30,116 bases of DNA. Source: Pseudomonas antarctica. GTDB taxonomy: Bacteria > Pseudomonadota > Gammaproteobacteria > Pseudomonadales > Pseudomonadaceae. Below the pieces are notes generated by a model. It searched no databases and was not told the origin of the DNA. It worked only from the letters and a program-made list of their open reading frames with translations. How positions within the stretch are numbered: position 1 is the stretch's first letter; every line of letters starts with the position of its first letter. The position numbers and the translations under genes are program-made. The stretch spans positions 1-30,116 of the forward strand of contig NZ_CP015602.1 of assembly GCF_001647715.1 (NCBI RefSeq), read 5' to 3'. This document shows, piece by piece, positions 6,911 through 13,505 of the stretch.

Positions 6911-7013
6911 GTCGGGGAATGTCAAATCAGCCTACCGCCGGAAAGGCGTTGAGCATGGATTTAGCCTCAGCCACGTATGCAGATCCCGCCCAGGGCGAGG
7001 ACAGCCAGCGTGA
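6885..7013 (+). CDS. Putative repA leader peptide
   Basis: 42 codons beginning MASTSGFCKSGNVK. AGGTGG (6872-6877) lies seven bases before the ATG, the best ribosome site in the repA leader. It runs through the RBS-enclosing hairpin and overlaps the repA start in another frame. In IncI/IncFII-type replicons, translation of a leader peptide opens the structure around the rep start. This frame could do the same, although its stop lies 56 bases past the repA ATG, which is further than usual. A rival 15-codon frame from TTG at 6905 would stop at 6952, two bases before the repA ATG, but it has a poor ribosome site. Confidence 0.45.
   Translation: MASTSGFCKSGNVKSAYRRKGVEHGFSLSHVCRSRPGRGQPA
6936..6948 (+). 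promoter_or_regulatory. RBS-enclosing hairpin and pseudoknot partner of repA
   Basis: CGCC (6936-6939), GGAAA, GGCG (6945-6948) forms a small hairpin that holds the repA Shine-Dalgarno in its loop. The same CGCC can pair with GGCG of the loop at 6795-6798, with two further G-U pairs, to make a long-range pseudoknot. The two pairings are mutually exclusive, which is the logic of rep activation in IncI-type plasmids. Confidence 0.6.
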
Positions 7014-7959
7014 CACTACAGCGATAATGTGGGGACGAACCCCCTACCCGTACCCAGGGCAAAATCTGGGTACCGGGAATCGCTGTGGTCACAACCCAGA
7101 CAGTCCCGAATTTCACTTATTCAGTGAGCCGAAATGGTTTGCTGACATGCCCAGTCCCATACGCAAGCTCATGGACGCCGCCCAGGCGTACTACGACGCC
7201 CCACTGGAAACATTGCCGAGCCTGGCTAACCTCAACGGTCGCCGTAATAAGACGGGCGTTCCTCGCAAGAACCGCTCAGAAGCCCGCGTTGCTGAAATTC
7301 TGATTACGCATGCCGTTTTTAGCTGTACGGAGTTTTCTTCGTTACGTGTGGGCACGCCAAAAGGGGATGGTGGTTTTATTCCTCGGAGCTGTGTCGAACT
7401 TGCACGGATTGCCGGTCTGCTTAAGAAGAAAAAATCAGATGAAGAAGAAGACGAACCGTCTCCGCGGTTCTGGCGAGGCTTCCGGCGTCTGCGTATCGCC
7501 GGCGCTTTTGATGTTCATTTGCAGTACGAACAGATGGCCGATGGTAGTAAACGTGGCCGTCCAGCAATCAAGCGCGTTAACCCTAACTTCCTGATAGCCC
7601 TTGGTGCTATTTCCTATCAGGCGCTGGAGCGTTTCCGTACCCACTGCTCCAACCAGGTCAAGAAGCTACGGAGAGAGTATCGGGCGCGCTTCCCGGTCGC
7701 CTCTGATGCCAACACGGCCCGTAAACAACTGCGTCGTGAACAAGGTGACAGCGGCGTGCGGACGTTCACCATGGGGCACCGCAAGCAGCAAGAACATTTC
7801 AAGAAGACCGCACGGGATGTTTACCAGCAAGAAATATTGTCGTTCCAGGCGGAGCTGGCCAAGCGACACCCGGAGCTGACCCCTCGCGATATCGGCTTAA
7901 GGGCCATGAAAGAATTCCCAGTCTTTAACGAGTGGGAACGAGTCCGGCAGAACGAATAG
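6955..7959 (+). CDS. repA: Replication initiator RepA
   Basis: Plasmid replication initiator of 334 residues. The protein is basic, with RKN, KKKK and RRLR clusters, and a middle section (GGFIPRSCVELARIAGLLKK ... PRFWRGFRRLRIAGAFDVHL) that reads like the winged-helix region of IncFII/IncI-type RepA proteins. The C-terminal half is strongly charged and helical. The ATG at 6955 is chosen because GGAAAGG lies at proper distance and because the upstream pseudoknot geometry targets it. An in-frame ATG at 6919 would add 12 residues but has its purine stretch touching the codon. The antisense RNA and leader structure upstream support the family. The candidate origin lies downstream. Confidence 0.85.
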   Translation: MDLASATYADPAQGEDSQRDTTAIMWGRTPYPYPGQNLGTGNRCGHNPDSPEFHLFSEPKWFADMPSPIRKLMDAAQAYYDAPLETLPSLANLNGRRNKTGVPRKNRSEARVAEILITHAVFSCTEFSSLRVGTPKGDGGFIPRSCVELARIAGLLKKKKSDEEEDEPSPRFWRGFRRLRIAGAFDVHLQYEQMADGSKRGRPAIKRVNPNFLIALGAISYQALERFRTHCSNQVKKLRREYRARFPVASDANTARKQLRREQGDSGVRTFTMGHRKQQEHFKKTARDVYQQEILSFQAELAKRHPELTPRDIGLRAMKEFPVFNEWERVRQNE

Positions 7960-8722
7960 CTAACCCCAGCAACTCTGAATCCCCAAGCCTGGCACTCGCG
8001 CCGGGCTTACCCGTGCCTGTGATTCGCCATGAGGCATCGAGCAGCCTCCTAGACGCCCTCAGACAACCCTATCCAACCGTTCAAAAAGCTATTTTGGCTG
8101 CCCGGCCGGAGGCCAATAGGTCCGCCAGGAGCGGCATGTCCATAAGAGGTAAATTAAGTGTTCTGTGGCTATTTTTAGGTGTTCTTATAGATTTTTAAGT
8201 AGTCACTGTGCTTCTGCTTTATCTCTGTAGGAGAATCTTTTGGTTACCCCCTTAGCAGGGGATAACCTCATAAAATGCCTCGGCAAGCCGAGAAGCTTTT
8301 TATCAGGCAGCCTACCGGCTGCAATAATGCTCGCGCACTTCGTGCCTACGGCACGGCGCGACATATGGGGCTGCTAGCCCCAAACCCCAGGCAGGTGTCT
8401 GCGACCCCTGCACCCGCAGCCTTAAAACCACAACCTTACGACCTCGTGAAAGCCTGTATAAGCGGCCCAGGGCGATAAAGCTGCCCTGCCCTGCCCTACG
8501 GGCACCCTTCGGGCGCTAAGACCCGGATAAATCGCCCCAGGGCGGCAAGCCGCCCCAGTGCTCAACCGGGCGCGTGTGCGCGCAGGCTTGGCTAAGATAT
8601 TAGAAACGCATAACACGCCATGTGCCTTCGGTGAAGGCATGCGTTTTGAGATTTAAGTTCGCCTGGTTGAATATAGGGCTCGGGCTGGCCTCAACGATTC
8701 CTAACGAGTATGGGAAATAGTC
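7960..8722. other. Candidate replication origin (oriV) and structured non-coding region
   Basis: 763 bases without a convincing gene, directly after repA, where IncFII/IncI-type plasmids keep CIS and oriV. An A/T-rich segment at 8140-8240 holds two direct repeats (8154-8164 and 8175-8185) spaced 21 bases apart. From 8242 to about 8600 follows a run of small G/C hairpins. These include GGTTA-CCCC/GGGG-A-TAACC (8242-8267), CTCGGCAAGCCGAG (8279-8292), GCAGCCTACCGGCTGC, GTGCCTACGGCAC and GGGGCTGCTAGCCCC. These could be single-strand initiation sites. Assignment as origin is by position and pattern. Confidence 0.5.
8154..8185 (+). repeat. Direct repeat TTA(A/G)GTGTTCT in putative oriV
   Basis: TTAAGTGTTCT at 8154-8164 and TTAGGTGTTCT at 8175-8185 differ by one base and start 21 bases apart, two helical turns. 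This spacing places them on the same DNA face, as expected for initiator binding sites next to an A/T-rich opening region. No DnaA box of good quality was found beside them. Confidence 0.4.
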
Positions 8723-9019
8723 ATGAATTTCATGAATCTCACGCAGCTTGAAAACCTTCTGTACACGTATGGCTCTATAGCAGCCGGTTACAGAAGCGAC
8801 CCCCAACTAAATTCTTCGGGATATCAGATTGCCCGTGCGGAATGCCGTGGGATTTTTCTATTGCTGTCGTATGTGTTGGAGGCTGATGAGCATGGGCTCA
8901 CAGATGAAGGGTTCTGGCACTTACAACGGCTGATAAAGGACGCCCGCGAAAAGGGTTTTCTCGATGATGAGTGTGTATCACCTATACCAGAGCCAGGGAC
9001 GCCGGAAGGCATGCTATAG
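8723..9019 (+). CDS. Hypothetical protein
   Basis: 98 residues, soluble, acidic and partly helical (LTQLENLLYTYGSIAAGYRSDPQLNSSGYQIARAECRGIFLLLSYVLEADEHGLTDE is the likely folded core), with a proline-rich C-terminus. GGGAAAT precedes the ATG at 8723. A second ATG at 8732 is possible. It lies between the putative oriV and the first vapBC module in the same direction. I do not recognise a family and assign no function. Confidence 0.65.
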   Translation: MNFMNLTQLENLLYTYGSIAAGYRSDPQLNSSGYQIARAECRGIFLLLSYVLEADEHGLTDEGFWHLQRLIKDAREKGFLDDECVSPIPEPGTPEGML

Positions 9020-9086
9020 AGCTATGCAATAGAGCATCGGCGGAGTATTATCGTTTGAGGTATCCCCTTTAAGCGAGGTCTACGCT

Positions 9087-9326
9087 ATGTCTCAAGGAAC
9101 TATATTCACCAATAACCGAACACAAAACATCCGTATCCCTGCGGATATGCGGTTTCCTGCGGATGTTAAAACAGTCATTGTGCGGGCTGTCGGGCACGAA
9201 CGCATCATTGCCCCCATTGAAAACACTTGGGATAGTTTTTTCCTTGGCGGTGAGTCAGTTTCAAACGACTTCATGAATGAACGAGCTGACCAGGCACAAA
9301 GCGAAAGAGAACCGTTCGATGATTAA
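9087..9326 (+). CDS. vapB: VapB-type antitoxin (first module)
   Basis: 79-residue antitoxin. The N-terminal half is an AbrB/SpoVT swapped-hairpin DNA-binding domain (GTIFTNNRTQNIRIPADMRFPADVKTVIVRAVGHERIIAP). The C-terminal tail (NTWDSFFLGGESVSNDFMNERADQ) is the acidic segment that clamps the toxin. This is the VapB/VagC pattern. GAGGT lies ahead of the ATG. The last codons overlap the vapC ATG (ATGATTAA), so the two are translationally coupled. Upstream, near-repeats TGCTATAGAGC and TGCAATAGAGC (9012-9036) may be its operator. Confidence 0.9.
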   Translation: MSQGTIFTNNRTQNIRIPADMRFPADVKTVIVRAVGHERIIAPIENTWDSFFLGGESVSNDFMNERADQAQSEREPFDD

Positions 9327-9720
9327 ATACATGCTTGATACGAATATTGTAATTTATGTGATCAAGCGTCGGCCTGTCGAGGTGTTGGAAAAATTCAATG
9401 CCAATGCGGGCCGGATGGTTATTTCGTCAATCACATTAGCCGAACTAATGCACGGTGCAGAAAAAAGCGCTTTCATTGAAAAGAACACGCGAGCTGTGGA
9501 GGACTTCATTTCAAGACTCGACGTTTTGAACTACGATGAAAAGGCAGCCTGCCACTACGGCTCGATACGTGCGGACCTGGAGAAAAAAGGTATCACGATA
9601 GGGGTTAATGATTTGCATATAGCTGGACATGCCCGAAGTTCAGGTTTAGTCGTTGTCACGAACAACGTAAATGAATTCAACCGCGTGAACGGTTTAATTG
9701 TCGAAAACTGGATTGTTTGA
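9319..9720 (+). CDS. vapC: VapC-type PIN-domain ribonuclease toxin (first module)
   Basis: 133-residue toxin that cleaves RNA, often initiator tRNA in this family. The PIN-domain acids are visible: Asp7 in MLDTN, Glu42 in LAELMHGAEKS, Asp98 in VNDLHIAGHA, and the VVTNN..EFNRV motif near 112-122. The start at 9319 is chosen over an in-frame upstream ATG (9277) because it gives the standard MIKYMLDTN beginning and overlaps the vapB stop. It is a plasmid stability (post-segregational killing) module with the antitoxin upstream. All catalytic positions are intact. Confidence 0.92.
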   Translation: MIKYMLDTNIVIYVIKRRPVEVLEKFNANAGRMVISSITLAELMHGAEKSAFIEKNTRAVEDFISRLDVLNYDEKAACHYGSIRADLEKKGITIGVNDLHIAGHARSSGLVVVTNNVNEFNRVNGLIVENWIV

Positions 9721-9735
9721 AAAGGTGGGTGAACA

Positions 9736-10182
9736 ATGAGCGCGAACGAAGAACTAGTAGTTACCAGTCTTAACGAAATTATTGAAACGTCCTGTCAGGT
9801 AGGTATTGAACTGAAACCTTACGCCGTCAACGCGGCGTCACTTTTTTTAATAGAGCTGAATGCAAGCGGCACCATTGACCAGACTGATTATGCCTTGTTG
9901 GCTAATAAACTAAATACTGATGGAATGACCGATGCCAGCAAACGAAAGTTACAAAACACATACCGGAAAGAGTTATTTGGTCTGATTGTGGAGGCCGCAA
10001 ATCTTGAAATGAGTTTGAAAACGTTAGGTGCTGATAACGGCTCAGAAGCAAAACTATTTATGGAATCAGAAATGAGCGCTTTCATTCATCACGCACACTA
10101 TGAACTTCAAGAGGATGGTTTAAAACAAATTGAGTATGATTTTTTCCTTAATTGGGTTGATAGTGTTGTGTACCCATCTTGA
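9736..10182 (+). CDS. Hypothetical protein co-transcribed with vapBC
   Basis: 148 residues, soluble, mostly helical and acidic, without signal or membrane segments. It begins 15 bases after the vapC stop with a strong ribosome site (AAAGGTGGGTG), so it is almost certainly in the same transcript. The sequence (ELVVTSLNEIIETSCQVGIELKPYAVNAASLFLIELNA) gives no motif I recognise. Because it travels with a toxin-antitoxin pair in the leading region, it could be an accessory of the module or an early-expressed protein during transfer. Both are inferences. Confidence 0.75.
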   Translation: MSANEELVVTSLNEIIETSCQVGIELKPYAVNAASLFLIELNASGTIDQTDYALLANKLNTDGMTDASKRKLQNTYRKELFGLIVEAANLEMSLKTLGADNGSEAKLFMESEMSAFIHHAHYELQEDGLKQIEYDFFLNWVDSVVYPS

Positions 10183-10207
10183 AGTTTTGCAAACAAGTGA
10201 GGGAGCT

Positions 10208-10263
10208 ATTCGTGCTGCGCCCTCACCCGACTCAACCCCGCGAGCGGGGACCCCTTTCGCCGG
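10208..10263. repeat. Structured repeat copy A
   Basis: 56-base element, about 80 percent identical to 10398-10453. Shared blocks are ATTCGTGCT, CGCCCTCACCCGA and GGGGACC. The centre is a perfect hairpin CCCCGC-GA-GCGGGG. The copies start exactly 190 bases apart, in the same orientation. Differences fall in paired positions of the central stem, which implies that the fold is conserved. Confidence 0.7.
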
Positions 10264-10397
10264 AGTAGATCAAAACTTTAGTATTTCTCTCTAAGCTAAA
10301 GAAAAATCAAAAAAACTATCAATCCCCAGTCGCATTCAATTAATCATCTGGTTCAAATCTCATTGCTAGGTGTGGTCATCAGCGCTGACAGAATGAA

Positions 10398-10453
10398 ATT
10401 CGTGCTACGCCCTCACCCGATTCAAGCCCACTAGTGGGGACCTCTTTCATCGG
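10398..10453. repeat. Structured repeat copy B
   Basis: Second copy of the element at 10208-10263. The central stem here is CCCACT/AGTGGG, different in sequence from copy A but still perfectly paired. An outer stem CCCGAT/ATCGGG also forms. The element lies about 450 bases from the proposed nic site. Confidence 0.7.
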
Positions 10454-10837
10454 GACAATTCAAAGGCATGTTTTTCATGCTGCCATAAAAAATGGGCGGT
10501 TGTTTCACAAATCACAAATACGCCACGTACCCCCCCAATACTGTTCAACCCAGCTTTTCGCAACGGTCCAATGGCTCATAGCAATTCATGTGGTCAGGTC
10601 CCGGTAGGTCCAATCTTGCAGCACTGAGGGGTAGGCCGAAGGGCGCAGTGGCATGCCCCTGTTCGGAGCGACTTCGGAGAGCCTTTGGGGGCCAGGCAGC
10701 GTATGGAGGCTTTGCTTTGGCTCCGTGTGCCTTGCTTGCTGGTGTATGCTTAAAATCCTGAATGCCCTTCCCTCTCATTGCTTGTTGCTATTCGTGCTTC
10801 TGAGCCTTTGATTTTCCATTATTGCCCTTATACAACC

Positions 10838-10866
10838 TTGCATTTCGCCCTTCTGTACGATATTTA
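10838..10866 (+). promoter_or_regulatory. Promoter of the mobilisation operon
   Basis: TTGCAT (10838-10843), a 17-base spacer and TATTTA (10861-10866) form a reasonable sigma-70 promoter. The transcript would begin near 10873, cross oriT and continue into mobC and the relaxase gene. Confidence 0.5.
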
Positions 10867-10900
10867 TCTATCAGAACGGATGCAATTTTAAGGAATGGAT

Positions 10901-10948
10901 GCAGGATAGGGAGAGCGCACCCAATTGACGTCACTTCGTGATTCAATT
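10901..10948 (-). other. oriT: Origin of transfer (oriT) with nic core
   Basis: On the minus strand the bases TATCCTGC (10908-10901) match the YATCCTG|Y nic consensus of MOBP relaxases of the IncP/IncI/IncX type. Cleavage would fall between 10902 and 10901. Fifteen bases to the right is an imperfect inverted repeat, AATTGACGTCAC-TTC-GTGATTCAATT (10923-10948), of the kind bound by accessory proteins. It lies just ahead of mobC and the relaxase, the standard arrangement. With this polarity the 10.9-to-8.7 kb side enters the recipient first and the mob genes last. Confidence 0.7.
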
Positions 10949-10980
10949 TGTGGCTTCTCCCCGCTGCCGGAGGCTCTTGT

Positions 10981-11523
10981 ATGAGTAAAGAAATTGAAAA
11001 AAAGGTGTGCTTTAGAGTGGACGAAGAGGTCCACCACCGAGCGGTATTGAAAGCAAAAGAACTAGGCGTTACCGTTAGTTCGTTAGCAAAGAAATTTGTT
11101 TATAGTATAGCAAACTACGATTTAGAAAGTGATGAAACTCCGAGCGATAAAAAAACAAACAGATTGTATTTTTATTTATCGTCTGATGAAAAAGAAACTA
11201 TTAATCAACACGCTTTAGCGCATGGTTGGTCTTTATCAAAAGAGGCAAGGTTTAGGGTTATTTCTTCAATGTCGGTCACATCGAAAGTCTTACCAGATGA
11301 ACTCAAAAAGATACGTGGGTTAAGAACTGCTATCGACGCTGTTGGCCGAAACATTCGGCACATGATGTTCCAGTCAAAGAAACTAGAAATCAATGATCCT
11401 GATTTCTTGAAGGAAATTCAGACGCTCAACAGTTATATGGAAATGGCTGTTAAGAAAATTGACGAACTGCAAGACTCGACAGTTGATAGGTGGAGCTTTA
11501 ACCGTAAAGGTATGAGAGGTTAA
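10981..11523 (+). CDS. mobC: MobC/TaxA-like oriT-binding accessory protein
   Basis: 180 residues. The N-terminal part (EKKVCFRVDEEVHHRAVLKAKELGVTVSSLAKKFVYSIAN) and the middle (NRLYFYLSSDEKETINQHALAHGWSLSKEARFRVIS) each have a ribbon-helix-helix look. The C-terminal part (LRTAIDAVGRNIRHMMFQ...LNSYMEMAVKKIDEL) has the MobC signature of 'xxNxNQIAR'-type helices. Such proteins bind near nic and help the relaxase melt and cut oriT. The start at 10981 has GGAGG eight bases upstream. An earlier GTG-like start at 10948 would lie in the oriT repeat. It ends two bases before the relaxase ATG. Confidence 0.85.
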   Translation: MSKEIEKKVCFRVDEEVHHRAVLKAKELGVTVSSLAKKFVYSIANYDLESDETPSDKKTNRLYFYLSSDEKETINQHALAHGWSLSKEARFRVISSMSVTSKVLPDELKKIRGLRTAIDAVGRNIRHMMFQSKKLEINDPDFLKEIQTLNSYMEMAVKKIDELQDSTVDRWSFNRKGMRG

Positions 11524-11525
11524 TA

Positions 11526-12671
11526 ATGGCCGCCAATACTGATAAAGAATGGCGTATTAAAAGGGCGCGAAGTGAACAGGCTTCTAAGTCTGCTTTTGCG
11601 TTCAAAATTAATCAATCTAATAAGAATGGCGGTAAAGCATCGCAGGCAATACGGCAGCTTCCTAGCAAAGAAATTATGGTAAAAATTACCGGATCAGCAA
11701 CTACTGCTAAAGGCATAAAAAACACGCTTGACTATATTTCTCACGATGGGGAGTTGAGTCTTTATGATGAAAATGGCGATGAGTGGAAAGGCGAAGAAGG
11801 GATCAACGAACTAAAAGAAAGTATCGTTCAATCCGGGATAAAAGCACCGGACGCAAAAAACGTTGATGAAGCTGCTGAGTTGAAGAAACAGACACATAAC
11901 ATCATATTTTCACCGCCGCCCTCTGAAAAGGTTAGTCGTGAGGAATTGCTCAGTACCGTGCGTGAGACGCTTTCAGATAAGTATCCGAATAACGCTTTTG
12001 TCCTTGCGTATCACGACAATACTGAAAAGCCCCACGTTCATGCTGTTCTGAAAATATCCGATAAGGATGGTGTACGGCATGATTTGAAAAAAGAGGACTT
12101 GCGGCAATTACGTACAAACATGAGTCTCAAGCTCCAGGGCTTGGGCTACAACGTTAAGGCCACTCATAAAAGAGACTTCACTCTCAAGAACGCTTTGAAG
12201 CAAGAACCCGAGAGAACTCGTAATCTTTATGAAGTGGTTGAGTTTGGCTCAACGAATTACCAGTTCGACAAAAAGAACAAGCACTCTCAATACATCACCT
12301 ACAAGACGATAAGCGGGCAGAAGGAAGTGACCATTTGGGGTAAAAATCTTATCGCGGAAATTGAGCGTAAACAGGTGAAAGTCGGAAGTGTGATCCGACT
12401 AAAAAAGGCAGGGGCAATAGATGTGAAAGTGCCGCTATACGACAACAACGGAGAGGTTAAGGGTTACAAAGATGTTAAGCGCAATGACTGGAAAATCGAG
12501 AATACCAGTCTCGACAGCGGGCAAAGGTCTATAGCTAAACCTGAGAAGGAGATAAATCTACACAGTCCAGAACGTCAAAAGAAGCAGATGAAACAAAAGC
12601 TCCAGTTCATTCAGCGCAAGGATGAATCGTTGAAACCCAAGATTAGCCTTGGGTTTGGTTTTAAGTTATGA
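11526..12671 (+). CDS. mobA: MOBP-family relaxase
   Basis: DNA-nicking and strand-transfer enzyme that starts conjugation, 381 residues. The likely catalytic Tyr70 lies in NTLDYISHDGEL (motif I). HNIIFSPPP (124-132) is motif II-like. The metal-binding motif III is YHDNTEKPHVHAVLK (His163, His170, His172). This is the MOBP/VirD2-like pattern. IncX TaxC, of similar length, is the analogue suggested by the rest of the backbone. The C-terminal third is basic and without recognised domains; no primase or helicase is attached. It is preceded by mobC and AGGT. The last codons overlap an intrinsic terminator. Confidence 0.92.
   Translation: MAANTDKEWRIKRARSEQASKSAFAFKINQSNKNGGKASQAIRQLPSKEIMVKITGSATTAKGIKNTLDYISHDGELSLYDENGDEWKGEEGINELKESIVQSGIKAPDAKNVDEAAELKKQTHNIIFSPPPSEKVSREELLSTVRETLSDKYPNNAFVLAYHDNTEKPHVHAVLKISDKDGVRHDLKKEDLRQLRTNMSLKLQGLGYNVKATHKRDFTLKNALKQEPERTRNLYEVVEFGSTNYQFDKKNKHSQYITYKTISGQKEVTIWGKNLIAEIERKQVKVGSVIRLKKAGAIDVKVPLYDNNGEVKGYKDVKRNDWKIENTSLDSGQRSIAKPEKEINLHSPERQKKQMKQKLQFIQRKDESLKPKISLGFGFKL
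12633..12662 (+). terminator. Intrinsic terminator inside the end of the relaxase gene
   Basis: AAACCCAAG (12633-12641), loop ATTAGC, CTTGGGTTT (12648-12656), then GGTTTT. The stem is perfect and encodes the final residues (KPKISLGFG), so the coding end doubles as terminator of the mob operon. Confidence 0.6.
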
Positions 12672-12680
12672 GTTGCTTGT

Positions 12681-13016
12681 TCAGTAGGTGTCAACTTTGA
12701 CCAAAACGAAGTGGTCATACGGAACGGTCACACCGGCCTTGAATTTCCATGTGTCATTGGGAGCCAGGTTGCTTGCGTTGGCAATGGCATTCCCTACCAG
12801 GGCGTTATTGGCATCGTACAAATTGAAATGGACGAAAACACTTTTTAATGGCTGGCCCCTGGTGTTGGTGGCTGTGCCGGTGATGTATGAAATCGACGGT
12901 GCTGGGCCAGCAATCGCTTGCAGGTTCCCTACTTCTACCCCTGATTGCTCATTGGCGAAAACCGCCGTGGAAAGCGCCATGCAGGCGGCGACAGCTAGAG
13001 CGTAAATGGCTTTCAT
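12681..13016 (-). CDS. Secreted FxLYD-domain protein
   Basis: 111 residues from the ATG at 13016, which has AAGGA seven bases ahead. A TTG at 13031 lies across that ribosome site and is less likely. A Sec signal peptide (MKAIYALAVAACMALSTAVFA) precedes a beta-rich domain. In that domain, FVHFNLYDANNALVGNAIANASNLAPNDTWKFKA matches the FxLYD pattern of small immunoglobulin-like exported proteins. It probably resides in the periplasm or outside the cell. The role on the plasmid is unknown. It is convergent to the relaxase operon. Confidence 0.8.
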   Translation of the reverse strand: MKAIYALAVAACMALSTAVFANEQSGVEVGNLQAIAGPAPSISYITGTATNTRGQPLKSVFVHFNLYDANNALVGNAIANASNLAPNDTWKFKAGVTVPYDHFVLVKVDTY

Positions 13017-13142
13017 TGGTTGATCCTTCAATTATTGGTGTGGTGTTACCCCTCAATGTACAAGAAAAGAACCACGCCGAGGCCGGATGCGCAGCGTGCG
13101 ATTTTGTCCGCTTTCATCCCCGGCTTGGTTACTGGGTCCGGT

Positions 13143-13162
13143 CAGCGCGACAAGTCACCCTG
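13143..13162 (+). repeat. 20-base repeat, first copy (inverted relative to 24995-25014)
   Basis: CAGCGCGACAAGTCACCCTG occurs here on the plus strand and at 24995-25014 on the minus strand without a mismatch. Both copies lie in short intergenic gaps. A 20-base exact match is unlikely by chance in 30 kb. Confidence 0.6.
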
Positions 13163-13211
13163 CCCACCCCCAGTCTGATTTTTCCGGCCGATAAATGGCG
13201 TGTATATCCCT

Positions 13212-13261
13212 TTGACATATCCAGCGCCTCGGCTATCATGGGATATACAATATGTATATCC
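13212..13261 (+). promoter_or_regulatory. Promoter and operator of the second vapBC module
   Basis: TTGACA (13212-13217), 16 bases, TATCAT (13234-13239) is a strong promoter. Right behind it a palindrome has arms GGATATACA and TGTATATCC with a three-base centre (13241-13261). A lone half site TGTATATCC stands upstream at 13201-13209. This fits conditional autorepression by a VapBC complex binding several half sites. Confidence 0.75.
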
Positions 13262-13274
13262 AAAGAGGTGTGGC

Positions 13275-13505
13275 ATGGAACAAGGTTCTGTATTTCTAAG
13301 TAATCGTAGCCAGGCTGTGCGCTTACCCAAGGCCGCTGCGCTGCCCGACGATGTTAAGCGTGTGGATGTGATCGCCATAGGTAGAACGCGAATCCTCACG
13401 CCTGCTGGGGAGTCCTGGGATAGCTGGTTTGATGGTGAGGGTGTGACGGCTGATTTTATGGCTGATCGTGAGCAACCCGCCGATCAAGAGCGGGAATCGT
13501 TCTGA
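13275..13505 (+). CDS. vapB: VapB-type antitoxin (second module)
   Basis: 76-residue AbrB-type antitoxin: GSVFLSNRSQAVRLPKAAALPDDVKRVDVIAIGRTRILTPAG is the DNA-binding hairpin, and ESWDSWFDGEGVTADFMADREQ the toxin-binding tail. AGAGGTG precedes the ATG. The stop and the vapC start overlap (TGATG). It is clearly related to, but diverged from, the VapB at 9087 (shared pattern QG..F..NR.Q..R.P). The two modules therefore have separate histories. Conditional repression through the palindrome at 13241-13261 is likely. Confidence 0.92.
   Translation: MEQGSVFLSNRSQAVRLPKAAALPDDVKRVDVIAIGRTRILTPAGESWDSWFDGEGVTADFMADREQPADQERESF

Larger units (their letters stand above)
10183..10837. other. Non-coding leading region upstream of oriT
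   Basis: About 650 bases without a gene I can support. It contains two related 56-base structured repeats (10208-10263 and 10398-10453). It also has a hairpin CTTTAG/CTAAAG (around 10277-10302), A/T-rich stretches, and from about 10545 to 10780 a distinctly more GC-rich block with a 77-codon minus-strand frame. It would be among the first DNA to enter a recipient if the nic site at 10901/10902 is correct. Confidence 0.6.

Noticed and set aside
10208..10453. Hammerhead ribozyme or integron attC sites
   Set aside because: The GAAA and GTC pieces on the reverse strand lack CTGANGA. No R'/R'' integrase boxes or integrase gene are seen.
10208..10453. Frpo-type single-strand promoters for the vapBC operon
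   Set aside because: A promoter on the incoming strand would have to lie to the left of the plus-strand genes at 8.7-10.2 kb, but the repeats are to their right.
12688..13005. 105-codon plus-strand frame opposite the FxLYD gene
   Set aside because: It is the antisense of a signal-peptide gene with a recognisable domain.
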